DNA of 12,208 nucleotides from Saccoglossus kowalevskii (taxonomy: Eukaryota > Hemichordata > Enteropneusta > Harrimaniidae). Made by a program: the position numbers and the translations under genes. Below, one piece after another: positions 7,357 to 12,208 of this stretch (position 1 is its first letter; every line of letters starts with the position of its first letter). The notes under the pieces are model-generated. The model did not search any database, was not told where the DNA came from, and worked only from the letters and a program-made list of their open reading frames with translations. The stretch covers positions 155,142 through 167,349 of the forward strand of contig NW_003106097.1 in assembly GCF_000003605.2 (NCBI RefSeq). The letters run 5' to 3'.

Positions 7357-7534
7357 CATCGAGATCAACTTCATGACAATCAAACACACTGTGTATTTCA
7401 GCTGACCTGTTCCCGGCGCATAGCGAGACAGTTTTCCTGTCGGATAGCACCACCCATTCTCCTCGATGTCTAAAGTAAGCACTGTCCGGATATTCAATGG
7501 CGTGTAGAATGTGGTGTGTGAAAAACACGCTCAT
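7349..7534 (-). CDS. Weak candidate coding segment, unidentified
   Basis: A minus-strand frame of 61 codons from ATG at 7534 to TGA at 7349. Its residue composition is balanced (for example FRHRGEWVVLSDRKTVSLC). No domain is recognised. A strong donor-like GAT|GTAAGC is present at 7356 and a second, CAG|GTCAGC, further upstream on the minus strand, so it could be an exon. A TAG lies just before the ATG in frame. The MITE at 7558-7623 lies only 23 bases upstream, so any promoter would have to be within or beyond it. Confidence 0.22.
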   Translation of the reverse strand: MSVFFTHHILHAIEYPDSAYFRHRGEWVVLSDRKTVSLCAGNRSAEIHSVFDCHEVDLDVS

Positions 7535-7557
7535 CCTCTATCGCCTGGTTGCGTTGA

Positions 7558-7623
7558 AGGGCAGCGGTCGATGCGTCGCGCAGCGTCCTGTTAGAACACG
7601 CGCTACGCGACGGCGACCGCCCT
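7558..7623. mobile_element. Foldback MITE, 66 bp, almost loopless
   Basis: Two arms meet nearly back to back. The left begins AGGGCAGCGGTCG and the right, on the minus strand, begins AGGGCGGTCGCCGTCGCG; both continue into a GCGCAGCG/GCGTAGCGCG segment and CTGTT/GTGTTC. Flanked by TTGA (7554-7557) and TTAA (7624-7627), consistent with a TTAA target duplication with one substitution. The same arm sequence bounds 8193-8317. It has no coding capacity and would need transposase in trans. As transcribed RNA it would form a long GC-rich hairpin. Confidence 0.75.
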
Positions 7624-7627
7624 TTAA

Positions 7628-8134
7628 CGTACGTCGAAAAAAAAAAATCATTCACAGTGAGCAAAATGATATTTAAATTAAATATTCGGTTAGCCTTAAT
7701 ATGTGGTAGTTATTCTGCAATCTTATATTACGCAGCCCCATCGCATTATCTGTAAACGATAACATGTGATAAGCATGTCTTCTGGCTATATTAGTTATAC
7801 CCTCGCTATTTGTAATACCAAAGTTCGCCAGTGTAATCCGAGTTCTGTAACACATGAATTCAAGTGAGAGACTTCGTATGTGGTATGGTGTGTCGTCAGA
7901 GGGAGCACAAGCTGTGGGTGATATACGATCCAAGTTAGGCCGAGCAGTTATCCAAATTTCAGGCTCTGGAATTGTGTTCCGAGGTATTTATAATTATAGT
8001 GGGTATGTTTGGGTTGTTTTGGCCATATAATTTAATTTTTAGGATGAGCGCAATTGCATCGTTTTGAATCGACGTGGCGTTATCGTTGTTGCTAACAGCT
8101 TTGACCTTTACGGCGAAATACGACAAATATTTTA
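7628..8134. other. Region with no supported gene
   Basis: About 500 bases between two MITE copies. Minus-strand frames at 7673-7933 and 7959-8147 are open but have no recognised features; with the frames at 7132-7534 they make a run of minus-strand frames that may be coincidence. An A10 run lies near 7638 and a TGACCTT half-site near 8102. Confidence 0.5.
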
Positions 8135-8142
8135 TGACGTCA
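8135..8142. promoter_or_regulatory. Full CRE (TGACGTCA)
   Basis: Perfect palindromic ATF/CREB site, in the context ATGACGTCACC, about 50 bases before the MITE at 8193. No gene start is assigned. Confidence 0.4.
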
Positions 8143-8192
8143 CCCATGTTTTATCAACTCTAGATAATGAAAGATTAAACTCGTTCGTTTAA

Positions 8193-8317
8193 AGCGCGGT
8201 GGTCGTCGCGCAGCGCGTGTTCGAATTTCATGTAAATAAACAATGTATTTTACACGCGTTGTATACGTCGCTATAAGTCCCATATCGAACAGGACGCGGC
8301 GCGACGACTGCCGCCCT
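8193..8317. mobile_element. TTAA-flanked MITE, 125 bp
   Basis: Bounded by perfect TTAA on both sides (8189-8192 and 8318-8321). The left arm begins AGCGCGGTGGTCGTCGCGC and the right arm, on the minus strand, AGGGCGGCAGTCGTCGCGC. Both continue to TGTTCGA, giving about 32 bases of terminal inverted repeat with a few mismatches and one gap. The roughly 60-base centre is A/T-rich and noncoding. TTAA targets are typical of piggyBac-type transposases, but piggyBac ends usually start CCC, so the family assignment is open. The terminal TGTTCGA resembles part of a Pol III B box, probably by chance. Confidence 0.85.
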
Positions 8318-8321
8318 TTAA

Positions 8322-8548
8322 CCACTAGCTTTCAATCATGGTCCCATGTTTCAATGAAGTTGACTTTGACATGGTTGTCAAAAGCGCAGCTTATTGGGCG
8401 GGAAATATATGGACAATTCCGCGTTTTCCTTGTTGAAGACCTTGCTCGTCTCGCCAGCCTAATAACCACGCAAGCTGATCGACGAAAGGGAAGGAAATCC
8501 TCACTACTAGCGCACTAATTGCTTCCTCGAGGGTTTACATCAACACGC
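8322..8548. other. Short region, one weak open frame
   Basis: A plus-strand frame through this stretch ends at TAA 8516 and is coding-like in its last part (residues FRVFLVEDLARLASLITTQA), but it starts inside the MITE. No acceptor is convincing. I do not call a gene. Confidence 0.35.
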
Positions 8549-8616
8549 TGTGACGTCACAGACTAAATCGATCATTACTGCGTGGGGGAAACGAGGCTCC
8601 CTGTCGCTATGGTAAT
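8549..8616 (+). promoter_or_regulatory. CRE palindrome and X-box-like site, 42 bases apart
   Basis: TGTGACGTCACA at 8549-8560 is a perfect 12-base palindrome around a full CRE. GTCGCTATGGTAAT at 8603-8616 matches the degenerate X-box GTTRCYATGGYAAC at 12 of 14 positions. This is the tightest CRE/X-box pairing in the window and the surroundings are GC-richer than average. It could be a promoter or enhancer core; no transcript start is identified. Confidence 0.35.
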
Positions 8617-9641
8617 CGTTTCAATCTGCTTTGGTTTCTCCAGAACAGCGTCCTTACGTGCATGCCGGAGCATCAAGCGACATATCCGCTACACGAATTT
8701 TAGGTTATAATAACATCGTGACGGACAATGAAATTTCGTCACTGCCTCGTTGACGTAATCTCGTTGACGCATGCCCCGCGCTCTGTCGTTTAATAAAAAA
8801 AAACGACAGTTCCCGTCGTCACCAGTTGTACAATATTTCACTCCAGTCATAAAATTAACTTGATCTGCATTGAATTGCCATTGCATTTATAATTGTTTAA
8901 CAGAAATGATAAATTATTACGTAATTATGCTTGTGCATTGTTGTCGTGTATCGCACTGTGAGGGGTATCTGTATTACTGGCGTAACTATACTAAACAATG
9001 ATAATGTATAGCCAAAAACAACAACAACAACATCCATCGATTTCACAACGTCCTCCGCTGAGCACTGGTTACCAAATATTTGAGCGTCAGGCTTTCGGTT
9101 ATATATGCGTCCTTCGATGTCTACGAAACCTTTTCATTTTGTTTTCTTCAGGAAGCCCAAAAATTCTAGGCTATTTTGGCGTGTGTGACCCGTAAAGTAA
9201 AAGAATGAACAGCGATAATGCTAAGTTATGCAATCATTGACTCGGAAGTAAATATATAATTGTCGTATCACAGCGTGATTCGGTGATGCGGTGAAATAGT
9301 GCGTAAAATTGGTCACAGAAAAATGTATCTCCGCTCTGTGAATTTCAGGGTAATTTATTGTTTGTTTTAATTTATTAGGTTATTTAGAATTAGTAACGTA
9401 ACTTTAACTTTTTTTAGCAGTGATCTTACAGGAATCTGTATGATTCAAGTAAAGGCGTGCATAGGGAGAGATAATTTGAATGTGACCTTCGCTGTCTTGA
9501 GCGTCGTCATGGAGACGGCATCAATGCAGAATAATGGTGTATACTCCACATCAACATCACCCAGTGTCCTCCGACAAGAAATTTACAGTGTCACATTCTA
9601 AGAATTCGGAGAACCAACAATCGCGATTGCGCTTTTGATCC
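8617..9641. other. Region with no supported gene
   Basis: About 1 kb. The minus-strand frame 8689-8886 and the plus-strand frame 8998-9195 carry no recognised domains. The latter starts ATGATAATG, includes a (CAA)4 run at 9019-9030 coding for glutamines, and passes over a fine splice acceptor (TTTTGTTTTCTTCAG, ending at 9151), so an exon starting at 9152 is conceivable but stops after 14 codons. TGACCTT half-sites occur at 9483 and again at 9894. Confidence 0.5.
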
Positions 9642-9673
9642 GATCATGGAGGTATAAGCAGACCTTCATGATC
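9642..9673. repeat. 12-bp hairpin flanked by direct repeats
   Basis: GATCATGGAGGT (9642-9653) pairs with ACCTTCATGATC (9662-9673) over an 8-base loop; the only non-Watson-Crick pair is G-U in RNA. TGATCCGATC occurs directly repeated at 9636-9645 and 9669-9678, overlapping both arms. Structure is seen; function unknown. Confidence 0.6.
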
Positions 9674-9770
9674 CGATCCAGTTCCAAATCCCCTTTTTAA
9701 GTACATGTCAATAACATATGCGCCAAACAGGCCCTCCATTGTGTATGGAAATTACAGAAAGTCCTCTCAT

Positions 9771-9778
9771 TGACGTCA
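9771..9778. promoter_or_regulatory. Full CRE (TGACGTCA)
   Basis: Perfect ATF/CREB palindrome in the context ATTGACGTCACG. No adjacent gene start is recognised. Confidence 0.4.
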
Positions 9779-10300
9779 CGCTTAAATGTAATGACGAACT
9801 TAAGCAGGATCTTATGAAAAGCCTCAAATCCTTAAACACTTTGAAAATTAAAATACCTCTGGCGTAACATGCGCTATGGAGTGATCTGTATTGTGACCTT
9901 TGATAAACTGATTGATTGATTGGGGAATTATTTTACTTCATTTACTTCGATAAATGCGATCCGGTCTCATATTTGTCCAAGTACTTGATATATGAAGAAC
10001 GTCTTGCATACGTCACGGAGTGCGCCGGTTGGAATATCTCCGGGGATTAAAAGACAATCGGTTGTATATTCCAGACACAATCCTTCTTTTTTTATATCAA
10101 CAAGAAAACAAGTTTTCAATTTCAAAATCAGTACATTCTTAATGAATGTGGTAACAATTACTAAACGTATGTTCAACGTTTCGCGACGTGGTTTGCTCTT
10201 TATTTTACACTCGTTATTTGGTCCGATCACGTGGTGGCTTGGTTTACTAATTGTACGATTGTACGCTATAACAAACTGATAACTTTTCCGTCTATTTCAT
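9779..10300. other. Region with open frames on both strands, no gene called
   Basis: Positions 9967-10230 are open on the minus strand and 9992-10279 on the plus strand. The plus frame ends in a hydrophobic stretch (GPITWWLGLLIVRLYAITN) that could be a membrane segment. Neither product is recognised and at most one can be real. (GATT)3 lies at 9910-9921 and a CACGTG E-box near 10229. Confidence 0.4.
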
Positions 10301-10462
10301 ATGAATCCATCTTCTGCCGCGGCGGATTCGAAATTGTCTCGTTTACTCGTAACTCCTGAGTTGTTTCAGATGATTGTCAATATCCTAGCACCCGATTTCG
10401 CTCAGCATTATCGTGTTTATCTCGTACCACTGTCGAGTACATTTGTTTACCGCTTGAAGTAA
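10301..10462 (+). CDS. Short open frame, 53 codons, unidentified
   Basis: ATG at 10301 to TAA at 10460. The product starts MNPSSAAADSKLSRLLVTPE and continues with a mixed hydrophobic stretch (LFQMIVNILAPDFAQHY). A GTAATG donor-like sequence overlaps the stop, so it could be a first exon. An in-frame stop lies 7 codons upstream of the ATG. No family is recognised and frames of this size are expected by chance. Confidence 0.12.
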   Translation: MNPSSAAADSKLSRLLVTPELFQMIVNILAPDFAQHYRVYLVPLSSTFVYRLK

Positions 10463-10474
10463 TGTGCCGTAACT

Positions 10475-10491
10475 GTTACTATGGAGATAAC
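10475..10491 (+). promoter_or_regulatory. RFX-type half-site pair, variant spacing
   Basis: GTTACTATGG is an intact left X-box half-site. It is followed by AGATAAC, so the outer GTTAC/GATAAC bases are a near-palindrome with wider spacing than the canonical X-box. Confidence 0.25.
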
Positions 10492-10510
10492 AGACTCAAC
10501 GGGGCAAAGA

Positions 10511-10536
10511 GTGGTGCATTTAATGAAAAGCACCAC
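10511..10536. repeat. Small perfect hairpin
   Basis: GTGGTGC (10511-10517) and GCACCAC (10530-10536) are perfect inverted repeats around a 12-base A/T-rich loop. It does not match the histone 3' stem-loop consensus. Confidence 0.5.
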
Positions 10537-11596
10537 AGTTGCATCGCGGTCTGTTTATTAGAAAGATGATGTTAGTCTCAGGGCGCCCACTGGTTGTGTA
10601 TTAATGTTGTAGTATTTTTTTTACAAAACTACTGGAACGCACGGTACAAAGACACACAATAACAACCAGACTTATTTCTGTATGAGCTCACCAGCGCCAC
10701 CACAAGGCGCTTAGTGACGTAGAAATAACAATCTACTGACTCGATATGTACGTTGCAGTCCATTACCAAGTACACTTGTAGGTAGTCGGTGGGTGTTGTT
10801 GTTCCGTCTAATTAAATACGTCACCGACATGCTCTCACTAGTCTCTAGACTCTCATGGTCAATGTCAATGTCTCGTCCATACAAACAAATCAGTCAATCG
10901 AGTGCAACGTGTTTTCATTGTTCCAGATGTTTACCTTTGAGCAAACTTAATAGTTGATTGCCATGCCCCAGTCCCAACTTTTTTCATATCAGCGACATTC
11001 AATAAAATATCTATTTACAAACAAGAAACGTATCTGCCTCACTGGTACTGCGTTGTATTTATAAATCCTTGAAGTACGTATGAGCAATAAACATGTCCTC
11101 ATTGCACCGTATTTGACGCTCTTTACTGGTACACCAAATCTGACAAAAACGGAAAGGATGCGCAGGTTTCACATTGACATGCGCGGGACGACGAGCAAAC
11201 CTCTTTTTCCCTCAAGCAATATATTGTACATGTAAAATTGGAAACTACCACAAAAGTGGTCGAGGTGCGTAGCATGTTGAATAATCACTGATCTATCAAA
11301 AAAATTATGCATAAGGCTATGTTGGACAGGGTGACAGGTTCGAATACATCTGGACAAATCCATTAGTGAACTTGAATTCACAATGTTATTTTTCAGTGGT
11401 TGTTTTTACGTTTCTGTAATTCAACTTGTTGTTCGGTGTAATCTTGTTCTTTCCTGTCTGTGTGTTGCTACAGTGTATTTCATTCAACGCCGTTGCTTGT
11501 TGCATGCTATTACACAACACGTCACGTGTTTGTATCTTGTTTTTAATTGACCTTAGAATTTAGCAGGGGGTCGTAACCTCATGAAGTTGAATGTTC
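10537..11596. other. Region with no supported gene
   Basis: About 1 kb without a recognised exon. The minus-strand frame 11169-11381 has balanced composition (for example HATHLDHFCGSFQFYMYNIL) but no known domain. AGCGCCACC recurs at 10693-10701, next to a partial inverted copy (AAGGCGCTTAG). CRE half-sites are at 10715, 10818 and 11519; the last overlaps a CACGTG E-box. Confidence 0.5.
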
Positions 11597-11642
11597 AATA
11601 AATGTTTTAAATATTTTTTTTTTCACCAATAAATAAATAAAT
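11597..11642 (+). terminator. Possible polyadenylation site and (AAAT)n
   Basis: AATAAA at 11597-11602 is followed by a T10 run at 11614-11623, the order expected for a cleavage signal and a U-rich downstream element. An AATAAAT tandem repeat then spans 11628-11642. No plus-strand coding exon is recognised upstream, so this may be chance in A/T-rich DNA. Confidence 0.25.
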
Positions 11643-12171
11643 CATTATTTTGGATCATTTTCATTGATTCATATGTGGGTAAAAGGTGGTGGAAATATTC
11701 CACATTTTGTGTATGTTGCTGGCTGACATATAATGACTATCGGGACTGGGGAAAATCATCTCTATTGTAATCATTTATTGTAGATCAAAAACCAGGTTCG
11801 AAATGAGCAATTTTCACCAAAATTAGTAAAAATTGTCGGTACGATATCATATTTACAAAACTTTTGTTGAGCTGAATGAGTTTGGGTTACTTGTAGTTGT
11901 ACCTGTTGTTATCTCATCCGATTTTCATTACGTCACTGGATGTGACCTTTTGCACATCAGTTCAAAAAATGATAATTTATAATAATGAGAAAAGTGAAAT
12001 ATAGACGAAAACATGTATTGTTTTAATATTATTGCTTGATATAGCCTTTTTAGCCGTGAATGTCACTAAGTATTGGAAATAAGTTCGTGTGCCCCGTATG
12101 CTAATAGTTGTCTGTCACGTGATTGTATTCCTTTCACTCAGCAAAATATCAAGAATTTGTAGTGGTTTTGA
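11643..12171. other. Region with no gene seen
   Basis: A/T-rich sequence without a 60-codon open frame. It holds a TGACCTT half-site near 11943, an ACGTCA half-CRE at 11930 and TCACGTGA near 12116. Confidence 0.55.
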
Positions 12172-12208
12172 AGGGTGGTGGTTGTCGCGCCGCGCATGTG
12201 CGACATTT
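12172..12208 (+). mobile_element. Left end of a third MITE of the same family, cut by the window edge
   Basis: Begins AGGGTGGTGGTTGTCGCGCC right after TTGA (12168-12171) and continues GCGCATGTGCGA, matching the arm of the 8193-8317 element with a few substitutions. The rest lies outside the window, so neither length nor target duplication can be checked. Confidence 0.65.

Noticed and set aside
8689-8886. Minus-strand frame with several cysteines
   Set aside because: Cysteine spacing fits no family I know, no splice sites frame it, and length is within chance.
11334-11344. GGTTCGAAT resembling a Pol III B box, and GGTTCGAAA near 11793
   Set aside because: No A box or cloverleaf pairing could be placed upstream at tRNA or SINE spacing.
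8102-11948. Five TGACCTT nuclear-receptor half-sites on the plus strand (8102, 9483, 9894, 11548, 11943) and one reversed near 3247
   Set aside because: More than chance would predict but without paired spacing into direct or inverted receptor elements, so not called.
1-12208. CRISPR array, rRNA, bacterial operon or phage genes
   Set aside because: No regularly spaced repeats, no ribosome-binding-site-led gene series and no conserved rRNA segments are present; composition and repeats indicate an animal genome.

Overview
The window looks like intergenic or intronic DNA from an animal, most likely a marine invertebrate. It has roughly 60% A+T by eye and CpG is not visibly depleted. Simple repeats, long poly-T tracts, short inverted-repeat transposons and a G/C-run dispersed repeat are scattered through it. 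There is no operon-like gene packing, no tRNA or rRNA that I can find, and no reading frame that clearly encodes a known complete protein. I cannot name the species or phylum. For random sequence of this composition I estimate about thirty stop-free runs of 60 or more codons in 12.2 kb over six frames. That is about what is present, so open length alone is not evidence for a gene here.

Layout. 1-194 is a (ATTTT)17 microsatellite followed by a complementary A-rich tract. 195-1538 has no supported gene. 1539-1563 is a T25 tract that may be the reversed tail of a retroposed sequence. 1985-2556 holds two fragments that recall Ly6/uPAR proteins, the better one at 2443-2556 between plausible splice sites. 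Dispersed repeats come in pairs with conserved order: an ~80 bp copy at 2257-2340 and 5298-5375, then a 58 bp copy (56/58 identical) at 2778-2835 and 5928-5985. 3914-3956 is promoter-like (CRE palindrome plus YY1-like motif). 4600-4866 is the best single-exon candidate, ending in a stop with AATAAA 134 bases later. 5702-5874 is a G/C-run transposon-like fragment. 7132-7534 (minus strand) has two adjacent open frames offset by one base. 7558-7623, 8193-8317 and 12172 to the window end are three members of one TTAA-flanked, GC-rich terminal-inverted-repeat (MITE) family. 8318-12171 is otherwise noncoding apart from weak candidates.

The strongest structure is regulatory and repetitive rather than coding. 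The palindrome TGACGTCA occurs five times and its half-sites at fifteen further places. RFX X-box-like motifs recur, two of them within about 120 bases of a CRE. The 58 bp repeat carries a perfect NRF-1 consensus in both copies. TGGTGGCGC occurs four times. The MITE family, the 58 bp repeat and the CRE/X-box pattern are the observations most worth following. I did not find a convincing new multi-gene system.
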